From: Gari tellinella
Taxonomy: Eukaryota; Mollusca; Bivalvia; Cardiida; Psammobiidae
NCBI GenBank assembly: GCA_922989275.2
Contig: OV277863.1
Span: 19,558,001-19,622,000, forward strand
Length of the DNA stretch: 64,000 nucleotides
Reading direction: 5' to 3'
Shown piece by piece: positions 10,162 through 19,960 of this stretch. The notes under the pieces are model-generated. The model was not told where the DNA came from. It saw only the letters and a program-made list of their open reading frames with translations, and made no database searches. The position numbers were made by a program, and so were the translations under genes. The stretch's first letter is position 1, and the number at the start of each line of letters is the position of its first letter.

Positions 10162-10599
10162 TTAGCTGTTACCTATTAGCTTTTAGTTTTGAAGAGAGGG
10201 GACCACTTAAAAAGTTTGAAGGTAAAGCAGAATGTGCCTTAAGATGCATTCTGCTATACGTTTTGCCTGCTTTAAGATTCTATCTGCTATGATAAAGAAA
10301 ATATTTCTTATTGTGCACATCCCTGACTCTATTAAAGCGAAATTCATACTAAAGTCAGGGCTCCAGATAAGAGAGAGTAAACTACACTAATCCTGCTTTT
10401 TCTCACTTATTTTAGCAGCAAATCCTATGGTGTTACTACTCATTAGAATCGTCTCTTTGAGACGATTCTAATGAGTAGTGGCACCATAGGGTTTAAAGCA
10501 GAAATAAAGATTTTAACTTTTGAAATACTCCCCTTATCTGGAGCTCTGTAAAGTTAAAGAATGAATTAAAACTGTAAAAAAGCATATCTATTGGGTTAA
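10162..10599 (-). mobile_element. TTAA-1 element split by a hAT-1 insertion
   Basis: The left part runs from TTAGCTGTTACC to TATTAAAGCGAAATTCATAC; the right part resumes with GAATGAATTAAAACTG and ends in TTGGGTTAA. Removing 10356-10548 and one TAAAGT restores the family's usual order of blocks. Confidence 0.75.
10356..10548. mobile_element. hAT-1 element, reference copy with 6-bp target duplication
   Basis: 193 bp with ends CAGGGCTCCAGATAAGAG and CTTATCTGGAGCTCTG. TAAAGT is duplicated at 10350-10355 and 10549-10554. The core is cassette 5, AATCCTATGGTGTTACTACT, CATTAGAATCGTCTC|TTT and a return with one or two mismatches. CAGGG ends fit hAT; a 6-bp duplication is less usual than 8 bp. No coding capacity. 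Confidence 0.85.
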
Positions 10600-10722
10600 A
10601 TTATTGCAAAAGCTTTTCATGAAACCAGAGACATGAAAGGTTATTAACCATTTTTCATCTACCTTAATCTTGTTATTGGTAAATCTGAAAGCCAGATTGT
10701 CATCCATATCCATTTGCAGATA

Positions 10723-10926
10723 CAGTAAAACATCTCTATTACGACCACTAAATTATGTTAATTATTAGAGTGTTTAAGGTAGGTGACCGCTTAAAGCAAG
10801 GTGACAGTGAAACAGAAAGCTCCTTTAGGAGCTTTCTGTTTCACTGTCACCTTACTTTAAGCTGTCACCTCTATTATACAATAAATTAGCCTTCGTTTTA
10901 GTGGTCGAAATAGCGAGGTTTTACTG
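10723..10926. mobile_element. TA-1 element (pogo/mariner-like MITE), reference description
   Basis: The inverted ends are CAGTAAAACATCTCTATTAC and TAGCGAGGTTTTACTG, flanked by TA on both sides. Subterminal GACCACTAAA and TTTAGTGGTC also pair. The core is cassette 2: TTAAAGCAAGGTGACAGTGA, AACAGAAAGCTCC, return arm nearly perfect. CAGT ends with a TA target suggest the pogo branch of Tc1/mariner. Other copies: 40693, 54155, 55176. Confidence 0.8.
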
Positions 10927-10931
10927 TATAA

Positions 10932-11014
10932 CAAAAGTATCAAACGGTTGGATCCAAACTGTTCGCAGCAGCTATCACAATTTGCCCATATAGCATGCCT
11001 AAGGTTTAAAAAAT
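10932..11014. mobile_element. TTAA-7 element fragment
   Basis: GTATCAAACGGTTGGATCC, AAACTGTTCGCAGCAGC and CATATAGCATGCC; the central arms are deleted. Confidence 0.4.
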
Positions 11015-11263
11015 CAGGAAGCTTATGGTTTAACTCAGTGTTTGGTTACCTAGCCAATTCCAGGTGAACCTTATCGGTTTTGGCCACAAATTGTTTAACT
11101 TGGGAGATCAGTAAAATTAGACCAGGTACCTGTTTGAAGAACATGATTAAGCAATATAGCGATGGCTTATCTCTTGAAGGCAAGGTACAGAATTTATTGT
11201 TTTACACAGGTTAACCTATTTTGCCCGATATAAATTTTAAGGAATTTTTTAGTTTTGAAGGTT

Positions 11264-11446
11264 TTAACCCATTGTAACCCCACAAATATGCTATATTTAC
11301 ACCTTAATATTCATCCACCGATGAACATAGTTTCACTTTACTTAGTCATAAAAATTTAGCATGAGAACTGTGAGCACATTCTGCTTTACTTTCAACCTTC
11401 TTTTATTGATCAAAAGTAGAAACAGGGTATGGGGTAAAAAGGTTAA
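11264..11446 (+). mobile_element. TTAA-1 element, core deleted on one side
   Basis: TTAACCCATTG left end and AAAAGGTTAA right end. Only the right core arm (GCACATTCTGCTTTACTTTC) survives. Confidence 0.65.
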
Positions 11447-11502
11447 CCTTGGGTCTCCATTGTTGATTTGTAACCCTTTTTGACGCTTTGTACGTTATTT
11501 GG

Positions 11503-11696
11503 TCAACTCTTTCCACCCATAGAAGCACATTAGTGTTTTAAATTTATTCCTCCACTGAAGAAATAAGTTTATTTTTATATAGTTTTAAACATGCACCAAA
11601 AGTAATATTTTCTAAATTCTAGCAAATGGTAGCTTAAAGCAGACTGAAAGTGAAGCAGGATGTGCCTTTAGGCTTCAACCTGGGTTAAGTCAATGT
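11503..11696 (+). mobile_element. TTAA-1 remnant next to the first visible ZEB exon
   Basis: CTCTTTCCACCCATAGAAGC, TTTATTCCTCCACTGAAG and a core ending GGCTTCAACCTGGGTTAA. The short arm is lost. It ends about 58 bp before the exon. Confidence 0.6.
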
Positions 11697-11753
11697 AGAG
11701 GGTGGAATTATAAATGAAACATAATCTTAACTGCAATTCTTGTGTCTTTACAG

Positions 11754-11975
11754 TGGAGAATGGCACAGACAATGAAGACCACGATGAAACCAACCTAGAT
11801 GACAACAAAAACAAGATACTGCCAGAACTGTCTAGTGACAGCAGTTACCATAGCGACAAGGAGGATGGCGACACCGAGGACATGGTACAGTCATCAGCTG
11901 ACATTAAGACAACAGTGGTCAAAGAGAAGACAGAAGAACAAACAACAGAGGAGAAAGTGTCAGCCATACTGAAAG
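11754..11975 (+). CDS. ZEB: ZEB/zfh1-like gene, first visible coding exon (acidic N-terminal region)
   Basis: Internal exon of 222 bp. The acceptor is a tttacag ending at 11753 and the donor is gaaag|gtaag. It opens with two bases of a split codon (phase 1) and ends with one base, so it joins the next exon in frame. The product starts ENGTDNEDHDE and is rich in Asp, Glu, Ser and Thr, with no domain, as expected of the poorly conserved region before the first ZEB finger cluster. In vertebrate ZEB the short first exon ends ...RRNNV with its last Val codon split after one base; the incoming phase here, which restores a Val if the missing base is G, fits that. An ATG at 11714 lies in the intron side and is not taken as the start. 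Repeats flank it closely: a TTAA-1 remnant upstream and another copy 36 bp after the donor. Confidence 0.85.
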
Positions 11976-12010
11976 GTAAGCCACAGAAAATTGTTATGAT
12001 CATGATACTT

Positions 12011-12243
12011 TTAACCCTTTAGCCCATAGCCTGTCTTTAGTTTTGAAGACAGGTGACCACTTAAAGCAGGTTTAAAGTAAAGCAGATTGTGACTTAAGGT
12101 GCATTTTGCTTTTCTTTCAGTCTGCTTTAGGCTATACCATCACTAGGACATCACTAGGATATAGGAAATACTGGTGGAACTATTTTTTTCTTTTTTGAGT
12201 GAAGTAGTAAACTATAGGCGTAACTATTTGGCAATGGTTTTAA
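12011..12243 (-). mobile_element. TTAA-1 element 36 bp after a ZEB exon
   Basis: TTAACCCTTTAGCCC left end. The stretch CATCACTAGGA is duplicated (12137-12160). The right end is decayed around TGGTTTTAAG. Confidence 0.65.
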
Positions 12244-12509
12244 GATATCTAAAACTTCGTAAACAAGTTTTGGGGAATAGAAGGAATTTACAAATGCTGT
12301 CAATATTCTTATTTGAATGGTGTTTATATCACTTAAAGGATACTTTATTTATTCATTTACTCAAATGACTTGAGCAGTATAATTAGATGGATGCTTTTTT
12401 GTGGAGGAAACAATGAATTGATAGCATTCGATATAGCTATGGCTTAATAGTTTGGAGCTTTTTTGTTTGAAGAAATTCAACCTGCCAAACTTCATTTAAG
12501 AAGAATAAC

Positions 12510-12590
12510 ATTTCTGCTTAATGCAAGATAACAATAGTATAGAAAGCTCCTGAAGAAGATTTCTGCATTGATTTTTTTCCTGCTTTTTGC
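12510..12590. repeat. Hairpin cassette 2, degenerate
   Basis: CTTAATGCAAGATAACAATA, AGAAAGCTCCTGAAG and a return ATTTCTGCATTGA. Several mismatches. Confidence 0.4.
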
Positions 12591-12611
12591 TGTAACCTTT
12601 ATAAAACAATA

Positions 12612-12648
12612 TGTCACGGTGCCGTAAAACCCAACTCAATCAAAAACA
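12612..12648 (+). repeat. SINE 3'-tail fragment
   Basis: TGTCACGGTGCCGTAAAACC followed by CAACTCAATC, the same tail as at 1577 and 42172. No 5' promoter part. Confidence 0.5.
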
Positions 12649-12673
12649 TTTATACATGTATAACAATAGCAAC

Positions 12674-12818
12674 TTTTCCCCATTACCCCATAGCCTGTGT
12701 CTTAGTTTTAACTACTCAAAGCAAGCTGAAAGTTAAAAAGAATGTGCCTTGAGGCACATATTGCTTTACCTTTATTCTGCTGTAAGCTTAGAAGAGTTTT
12801 TATGGAGAAATGGGTTAA
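12674..12818 (-). mobile_element. TTAA-1 element, short copy sharing its TTAA with the next
   Basis: CCCCATTACCCCATAGCC left end, worn core around TGCCTTGAGGCACA, right end GGAGAAATGGGTTAA. Its terminal TTAA (12815-12818) is also the start of the next copy, so the two stand head to tail. Confidence 0.65.
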
Positions 12819-13066
12819 CCCATTACCCCATAGTCCACTATTTGTATTGAAGATATGTGACCACTTAAAGCAGGTTGAAAGTAAAGCAGAATGCGCCTTA
12901 GGCCGCATTCTGCTTTACTTTCAGCCTTCTTTAAGCTACCATCTACTAGAAAATAGAAAATATATCTTATGATAAATATTAATAATTGTATAACTTGGAA
13001 ATATTTTCTTAAGTGCAGTAATAAAGTAGAGGTGTAAAAAGGCGTATTTATGGGGGAATGGGTTAA
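12815..13066 (-). mobile_element. TTAA-1 element
   Basis: TTAA at both ends; core around GCGCCTTAGGCCGC nearly perfect. It ends about 75 bp before the second ZEB exon. Confidence 0.8.
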
Positions 13067-13140
13067 ACTTATTTGAGTGGCAGCTTTACACAGATTTCAC
13101 TGTATAACTTACATTTGCTTTTCTCCTGTCATGTTTTAAG

Positions 13141-13335
13141 AAATCCAGTCGGCCGCACCTGACTCTACATCGGATGCTGACAAGGACCACTACTCTGGGA
13201 AGATGGGCTCCTACAATAAACAGAAGAACAAACACACAGAGGACCCCAAGATAGCCGAGCTACTGAACCGTAGAGATACAGCAGTTATCTACCCTGAACC
13301 TGTCAGTGACGGAGAGGAGCAACAGAATGGAGAGG
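13141..13335 (+). CDS. ZEB: ZEB/zfh1-like gene, second visible coding exon (RRDTAVIYPE motif)
   Basis: Exon of 195 bp, entered in phase 1 and left in phase 1. The acceptor is gttttaag ending at 13140 and the donor is gagg|gtaag. The peptide includes AELLNRRDTAVIYPEPVSD. Vertebrate ZEB1 has RNDTAVIYPEAPED just before its first zinc finger, so this short linker is one of the best outside-the-fingers matches in the window and links the small exons to the large finger exon. No domain of its own is visible; the rest is hydrophilic and Lys/Glu rich. The following intron carries a TTAA-1 element from about 13399. Identification rests on the motif, the matching phases and the position between exons. 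Confidence 0.9.
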
Positions 13336-13398
13336 GTAAGACAATCACACAACCCTTCACAATCACCCTTGTCTCTCTGTCTGGCTCTCTCTTTTTCA

Positions 13399-13788
13399 TA
13401 ATCCATTACTCCATAAATACACATTTTTACTCCATTGATTTATTCCTCTGCTGAAGAAAATGGAGATCATAAATATGAACAACAAGAAAAATATTCTATA
13501 TCCTAGCAGATGCTAGCTTAAAGTAGGCTGAAGGTAAAGCAGAATGCCCCTTCAAAACTGCTTTCTGCTTTAAGTGATCAGGGGTAGAACATTCTGAAAT
13601 TTTTCACTCGTCCTGCATAAAAGACAATATATTGTAAACCAAAAAAGTTTGAAAAATAAAATTGCACTTTCCCTGCACAATAGACAAAGAAGGGAACAAT
13701 TTAGCGTGTAAGATGAGTGGAGGGGTGGAATTGTTTACCCCTGCTGGTCATCTGTCTTGAAAACTAGAAACAAGCTATGTGGTAATGG
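13399..13788 (+). mobile_element. TTAA-1 element carrying an unrelated insertion
   Basis: ATCCATTACTCCATAAATAC left arm and GAAACAAGCTATGTGGTAAT right arm. A segment at about 13571-13746 with inverted ends CAGGGGTAGAACATTC and GGAATTGTTTACCCCTG interrupts the short arm; TGATCA/TGGTCA at its borders could be a decayed 6-bp duplication, so it may be another hAT-like MITE. Confidence 0.6.
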
Positions 13789-13798
13789 AATTTTCTAC

Positions 13799-13916
13799 CT
13801 TTCTTCACTCTCTCTATACTCTTTCTATCTCCTGTTCTTCTCTGTCTCTCTGTGTCTATCTATCTTTCTCTTTATTCTCCTCTCTCTCTATCTGTTATCT
13901 TTCTCATTCACTGTTC
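13799..13916 (+). repeat. CT-rich low-complexity tract
   Basis: Imperfect CTCT/TCTA/TTCT array of about 115 bases on the transcribed strand of the intron. Confidence 0.85.
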
Positions 13917-14339
13917 CTATCAGTGCATTCATTTGGGATGATCTTATTTGCTGTTCTTGAAAAAAGACAGTTTTCAATAGGGATTAATAGTTGAAATGTT
14001 TAGTCATTCTAGATAGGCATGTTTTTGTGCAATAATCAGTTTGATAACATGGTTAGACCATGAATGTCAAAGCCATATTGTCTAATAAAACACATTATCA
14101 CAGTGACATACAACAGTTTTCAATCAGTCTTAATGATTAGAAAATTTCATTCAAAAGTTTGAATTTGCTAAGTAATCTTGTTTCCATTGCAAACCCTTTG
14201 TGACCTGATCAGGTTTAAAACTGTTTGCCTTGCAGGCATTTTATTGCATTGCACTTGTTTTTAATTTTAACTGGAGGAAAACTAAGGCCTTCTCTACTGT
14301 ATAACTTCTAAGTACTTACTTTCACATTTTAACCTTTCC

Positions 14340-14583
14340 TTAACTCTTTAAACACTTAGCAGCTCTTGTGGGTTATTACGTTTACCTTGTGGATATTTTT
14401 AGTTACCAAAACATGAACCAGTCTTCTTGGAATTCTTGGTAGTTTCATAAATACTGCTCTAAAATAGCAAACGGTGTAGACCCTGATCAGAGGGCTCCTG
14501 CAGGAGCCCTCTGATCTGGGTCTACACTGTTTGGAAAGGTAATGAGTATATTTTAAACATGTCTATAGTGTTGAAAGAGTTAA
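14340..14583. mobile_element. TTAA-5 element
   Basis: TTAACTCTTTAAACACTTAG and CTATAGTGTTGAAAGAGTTAA ends, TTAA at 14340 and 14580. The core is cassette 3 around GGAGGGCTCC-type arms centred on CTGCAG, nearly perfect. A related copy with the same TTACCAAAACATGAACC segment is at about 54626. Confidence 0.7.
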
Positions 14584-14604
14584 CTACATCAGTACAGCTT
14601 TTTG

Positions 14605-14690
14605 CTTAACACAGACTGAAACTAAAGCAGGAAGCTCCCAAAGGAGCGTTTTGCTTCAATTTCAATCTGCTTTACGCAACCACTTGATCT
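14605..14690. repeat. Hairpin cassette 2 close to the large ZEB exon
   Basis: TTGCTTAACACAGACTGAAA, CTAAAGCAGGAAGCTCCC and a return ending CTGCTTTACGCAACC. About 100 bp before the exon 14787. Confidence 0.5.
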
Positions 14691-14786
14691 GAGCATGCAA
14701 AAACTTTTATGATGGAAAGGGTTAAATTATAACTTTTATTTAGTTAACATGATATGATGTTTAATTTTTATCGTCTTTGTTTTAAG

Positions 14787-17413
14787 GAGCTTCAAGTGAC
14801 CACGAGGAAGAGATTGTCTTAAAATGTATGCACTGCCCACAAACATTCCTAAGAGCCATTGTTTTGAGGGACCATATGCGAGAGAAACACTCGGACAAAC
14901 CACTGAAATTCATGTGTCCAAAATGTGACGAAACATTCCACCAGAAATCCCAACTGGACAAGCACCTTACCTTACACTCCCCCACCTCCCAGATCTGTAC
15001 AGTGTGCAACAAAACCTTCGCCAATGTGTACCGCCTACAACGTCACATGATCAGCCATAATGAAAGTACAGACCTCCGCAAATTCAAGTGCCCAGAGTGT
15101 GGAAAGGCTTTTAAGTTCAAACATCACCTGAAAGAGCATGTGCGGATCCACAGTGGAGAGAAGCCGTTTGTGTGCAATAACTGTGGAAAGAGATTTTCCC
15201 ATTCAGGTTCTTTTAGCAGCCACACCACCTCTAAGAAATGCTGGGGCCTTTCATCACAAAAGGGCAGGGTAGGAGGACAAGATGGAGTCCAGAATCTAGC
15301 ACAGAATATCAGTCAAGTGGGTGGCCAGGGTTTGAACAGCTTTGGTCAGAAGATTCCTAATACATTTGCAAGTGCCAAGGTGTCTTCACAGTTCCAGAGA
15401 ACACCACTCCAGTCTGTCCCAGTAACACTTCCTCACCAGCAACATTTCATAGCCAACCCATACAACCAGCAGAAAGGCATACCTTCATTCTACTACCCAC
15501 CACAAGTGTTTGCAGCACCAGATGGCTTCCTACATCCAGTGTTCTCAGTCACTCAGTCCCTGTCTCACCTGCCTCATGCTCTAGCACTGTCCAATATGCA
15601 GGGAATGAAGCCTGGTTCAGGAGAGGATAAAGAACGGTCACCATCTGTCTCGAGCATCTCTTCATCAGCTAGATCCACTAGAAGTATATCACCTCATAGT
15701 CAGTCCACTCGCAGCTTCTCACCACACAGCTACTCAGGTAGAAGTGTGTCACCACAGAGTTCTACAGCATACAGTCTGTCCTCACCATCTGTACACCAAA
15801 GTCATAGAGGCTCTACACCAGGCTCCTACTCTAAGGAGACTACACCAGTCCAAGAGCTAGAGAAAACTAAAACTCCAAGTCCTGATTCTGCACAGATTTC
15901 ACCAGATGTCAATTCTAACACTAAGCTGCTCTTAGCTAAAGAAGAACCAAAGTCAGTCAGTGATGAGAAAGTTGATACAGATGTTGATGCAGACATGGAA
16001 CCAAATACTACAGAGTCTGATGTTGTTGACTCCAGTGTGAAGGATGAAGTCGATGGGGAGGATAAGAATGATGATAAGGAGGAGAATAGCAGTGAGCGGA
16101 AGATCTGCCATTATTGTGATGAGATATTTGAGAGTCCTGTGGCTCATTACCAGCATGAGAGGTACATGTGTAAGATGAACAAAGACTTGGCCCAGAGGTT
16201 ACACAATGAGAGCTGTCAGTCTCCCCACAGTACCATGTCTGACACGAGTCATGTGGAGTCTACACCTAATGGTAGTATAGGACATCATACAGATGAGGAG
16301 GAGGTAGAGGAACTGTACAAGGACACTGATACATCATTTGACGAGAAGAAGATGAGGATACGCTCCCTGTTTACAGAGGAGCAACAGACTTACCTTAAGT
16401 CACAGTACCTGGTTAACCCAAGGCCAAGGAAGTATGAGCTCATCAGAATTGGAAACAAGATTGGTTTTCCAAAGAGGGTTGTTCAAGTTTGGTTTCAGAA
16501 CATGAGAGCCAGAGAAAGGAAGCAAGGCCGAGATGTTGCCTTTGGATTAGCTGCAATGAAAGCTGAGAACCAGGAGAGGGACATCTCAAAGTCCCCAACC
16601 TACATTCCTAATGTCCCAAAGCTGTCCACTGTCTTGAGCTTAACAGGTCAGAAAAATCCATTGCATATGTTTGGACCACATCCAACAACAACTCCTGGTA
16701 AAACCAGCACTGGTGAATCTCCGTTGGACCTCACAGTACGTAGAACTCCGCCCCTTGCACATGGAGGTAATTTGTCTCGTCTGTCAACCCCTGACAGTGC
16801 TCATGATGATCAAGTTCTCAACCTCAGTGTAAAGAAAGACAGTTCTGTTGAAAAAGAAAAATCCCCTGAAAGGGCTGCACGAAACAGTGAAGAGAAAGAC
16901 ATTACTGACAAAGTCATTCAGAATAGTCAGAAGAGTTTGCAAGACTCGGCCATCTTCAAGTACATGCAGCAGGAAGGCATGTTCCCCAACAAGCAGATAC
17001 CTGATACCTCATGCTCTGTACCACTGACAGTTCCCCAGCTCATCCATAACCATCTGTACCAGCAGTCCATGGCCTCTATGGTGAAAGTCCCCTACATCTC
17101 TGTCTCCAGTAGCTCAGAGTGTCAGCCTAGTAGCAGCCTCTTGTTTGATGCCAATAACACAGCCAAACCTGATAGCTTGTCATGTCCTCGTCTTGTGATT
17201 GATGAGACTAGTTCAGAGTCCAGTGTCTCTGTCAAAGAAAGACTTACCTATAACCCTGTCACATCGTCTGATCCTCATTGTATGAAGAGTTTAACTTACT
17301 CATCTCTCCATGAAGACACCCACAACCTGGCCACCCTGGCAGAGGCCGCCCAACATGCAGCTAACATCCTGTCTGGCAAGCCCAAGCGACTCCGCAAGAA
17401 GACGTGGAGACAG
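14787..17413 (+). CDS. ZEB: ZEB/zfh1-like gene, large exon: N-terminal zinc-finger cluster, central C2HC finger, homeodomain, CtBP motif
   Basis: Exon of 2627 bp; acceptor gttttaag ending at 14786, donor gagacag|gtagat, closing on a complete codon. Order of parts: five fingers at 14825-14890, 14915-14977, 14996-15058, 15089-15151 (all C2H2) and 15173-15241 (CX2C...HX5C, C2HC); a Ser/Pro/Gln-rich stretch with repeated RS-SPHS/SPQS units (about 15640-15800); an acidic segment; a lone CX2CX12HX4C finger at 16106-16171; a homeodomain at 16349-16528 with WFQNMRAR in helix 3; PLDLT at 16721-16735, a CtBP-binding type motif; and VLNLS at 16814-16828. This is the ZEB/zfh1 architecture: a nuclear DNA-binding factor that binds CACCTG/CAGGTA E2-boxes through its two finger clusters and usually represses through CtBP. 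Fingers 4 and 5 ([23 protein letters not shown]) are nearly identical to ZEB. Vertebrate ZEB has four N-terminal fingers, so one is extra here. If the donor is not used, the frame stops at 17476. Confidence 0.97.
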
Positions 17414-17814
17414 GTAGATTGCTATGTTCGTATCAGGCTGGTTTTACACTTTTTACTTATTTACACTTACATTTAAAAGGAGCAAAGTTCAAACTTAAGT
17501 CCAAATGGGGTGGTCAATGAAATGAGTAATAGTAACTTGTATAACCCCATAAGTTCCCCTTTTTTTCGCCTCTATTTATTCCTCGACTGAAAAAAGGGAA
17601 ATGTTTCAACTACTAAAATCGTTCTATATCTCTTCCACACCTTACATCGTGACAATTCATTAGAATTGTCTTGAACATAGAGTATGATAGAGACATAAAG
17701 GGAATATATAAGCGGGCCTTGAATGACATAATCTGTCACTATTTTGAAAAAATAGAAAATTGAACTTTGCTCCTTCTATTCCACACACATTGTATCGAAT
17801 GGATCACGGAAAAT

Positions 17815-18006
17815 TAATACTTAGGGGCGCTGATAATGGGAGTATTTCAAAAACTAAAATCTTTATGTCTGTACTAAACATTATGGTGTGACTATTCGAA
17901 TTGTCTCGCAGAGACGATTGTTATAGGTAGTCACATCATAGGATTTGATGTGGCATAAAGGAGAAAATACTTGAAAATTTAATTTCACCCCCAATTATCT
18001 TCAGCT
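17815..18006. mobile_element. hAT-1 element, diverged
   Basis: GGGGCGCTGATAATGGGAGT left, AAAACTAAAATCTTTATG, a shortened cassette 5 (CATTATGGTGTGAC and GTCACATCATAGG) and right end CAATTATCTTCAGCTCTG. Confidence 0.6.
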
Positions 18007-18214
18007 CTGTAGTACAATAACTTTTGCCCGTATACATTAACTAGTACTGAAATAGCTGTCAAAATAAAAGCATTGTTGGTAGGACAGGTTTAGAATCTGA
18101 GTGTCAAACAGTTTGGATCCAGTTAAAGCCTCACATCTTATGTCTTATCTGGTTTCAAACTGCTTGAAAAAGATATCTGAACATGTATCCCAATTACAAT
18201 GGATTAGTAGTAAA

Positions 18215-18453
18215 TTAACCATCTCCTACTGATTATTCATATCTTCAACTCAACCCATGATGAACTATCGTTGGAACTATAAAGACTAATAATGAAAGGA
18301 AAACTTTCCCTAGTTTTACTGTAGAATTATGAAAACAGATCCTATGAAAACATTGCAGACCCTGATCAGACAGCTCCTTCAGGATCTGTCTGATCTGGGT
18401 CTACACTGTTTTCAAAAAGTGTCAATATAGGTTAATAGTAGGAGAAGAGTTAG
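18215..18453. mobile_element. TTAA-4 element
   Basis: TTAACCATCTCCTACTG left and AGTAGGAGAAGAGTTAG right. The core is cassette 3 with CAGACAGCTCC/GGATCTGTCTG, a variant shared by both arms. Sister copy at 23276-23514. Confidence 0.6.
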
Positions 18454-18879
18454 GACTTTCAGACACTGCAAAAATGTTTCTGATTTATAGTTATTAATTT
18501 ATAGAAAAATGTGTGTGGAATATTGTTGATTGTTTTGTTGACATGTATTGATGACCCCATGTTTTTGAAGCAATAGTTTCGTTTGCTTATCCATGCCACC
18601 GCAGTACGTTGACACAAGTCGTTAGATTACCACGCAGAATTCTCAGCTCATGTAAACTGTCAACTTGTACAAAAATTACAATTTAAAGCGAAAGAACTTT
18701 AGTAACATGCTTAGGAAATGAATTCAAAGCAGCAGTTATATACACTGTTGTGCACCATGTCTCTCTTTTCAAAAAGCTTGTTCATTAATACGTAATTCTT
18801 CACTCTGATCTAGTAGATCATGTGTCACATACAAACCATGATGTAATATGGTCTATGCATTATAACGAAGAATCTTAGA

Positions 18880-18985
18880 TGGTTTAAAAGACAGGTGGCA
18901 GTTTAAAGTTGGATGAAGGTAAAGGAGAAAGCTCCCATATGGGCTTTCTGCTTTACTTTCATCATGTTTTAGGAATCCACATTCC
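18880..18985. repeat. Hairpin cassette 2
   Basis: AAAGACAGGTGGCAGTTTAA, AGTTGGATGAAGGTAAAGG, AGAAAGCTCCCATATGGGC and a return ending in TTTAGGAATCCAC. Confidence 0.5.
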
Positions 18986-19262
18986 TCTATTAGCTATTGT
19001 GAAAAATTTAAAAAGGAAAGGTTTCAAAACTGAAAGTGTATCTTGAGATCTTATAACCCAGGTATCTTTCCTCATAAAGGAGTAGCAAGTTGACTGTTTA
19101 TCTGTGTCTTCACAGTTCCCCCTCCCCACCAGTTGCCTGTTGTTAGTTTTTTGACTTGCATTTTGTTCTTCCTTGTTGCACCGTGATAACCTTAAAAACA
19201 GTCATTCATCATCGCTCTTACGACAGATTAACCATTCATTAACAATTCATTATCAACAGAGT

Positions 19263-19437
19263 TCAGGACAAGATAAAGAGAGTATATCACAATTGAAAAA
19301 TTAAAATCCTTATGTCTTCACTAAACCCTATGATGAGACTTTATAATTGTTGCAAAGCTAGTAGGCACACCATAGGGTTTTGTGCAGACACAAAGATTTG
19401 AATTCTTTAAGTGCTCCTCTTATCTGGGCCTTTGTCC
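19263..19437. mobile_element. hAT-1 element, diverged
   Basis: CAGGACAAGATAAAGAG left, AAACCCTATGATGAG and CACACCATAGGGTTTT core parts, right end CTCTTATCTGGGCCTTTG. Confidence 0.6.
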
Positions 19438-19960
19438 ATATGTCAACTGAAAAACCTGTTTCTATTAAAAATCAGTAACATTGCATAATTCTGAAATCAA
19501 TGCGAAGAAAAGATTTAAAATTCAACATTCTCTAATACTTATAATTTTAAATATATAATTTTATATGTAGATGTATATTAAATCAACCATAAATAAAACA
19601 GGCGCCAAATAATTCTGAAAGCCAACTAAAGAAATGCCAAACCCATTGTATAAGCAGGAAGAATCATAGTTATAATGCTAAAAGTACATCACATCAGCAG
19701 TTAAAAAAATCATATTTCATTGGCATTATAATATGTTAGCTGCATGAAAAATCATCAGATTTGAGTTGAACCATTGGATGATCTAGAAGTGTAGCATATT
19801 TTTAAAGTTCTGTGTGTTTTCACCCTGTCTTGTGTAAAATCCTGTGGTACTTATATGTTTGTTTCTTCACTATTTTCTTTGCTAATAAAATGCTTCTGAG
19901 CATACAGTGCGATACCTGTTTCAAGGAACTATTCAGTTAACTCTAAAAATATGTGGCTGT

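Larger units (their letters stand above)
1..11753 (+). other. Intron or 5' flank upstream of the first visible ZEB exon
   Basis: No coding exon could be supported here. The expected short first exon, ending one base into a Val codon, was not seen, so it probably lies before this window. About half of the stretch is transposon (entries below). Stretches 2710-3330, 4560-4690 and 5050-5700 look unique and AT-rich with nothing recognisable apart from the poly-C run. Confidence 0.6.

Noticed and set aside
11714..11753. ATG at 11714 as the ZEB start codon
   Set aside because: A good acceptor (tttacag) follows at 11753, and the phase agrees with the known first-exon junction of ZEB genes; the peptide before it (MKHNLNCNSC) is intronic in character.
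15953..16156. ORF on the - strand inside the large ZEB exon
   Set aside because: Shadow of the true coding frame on the + strand.
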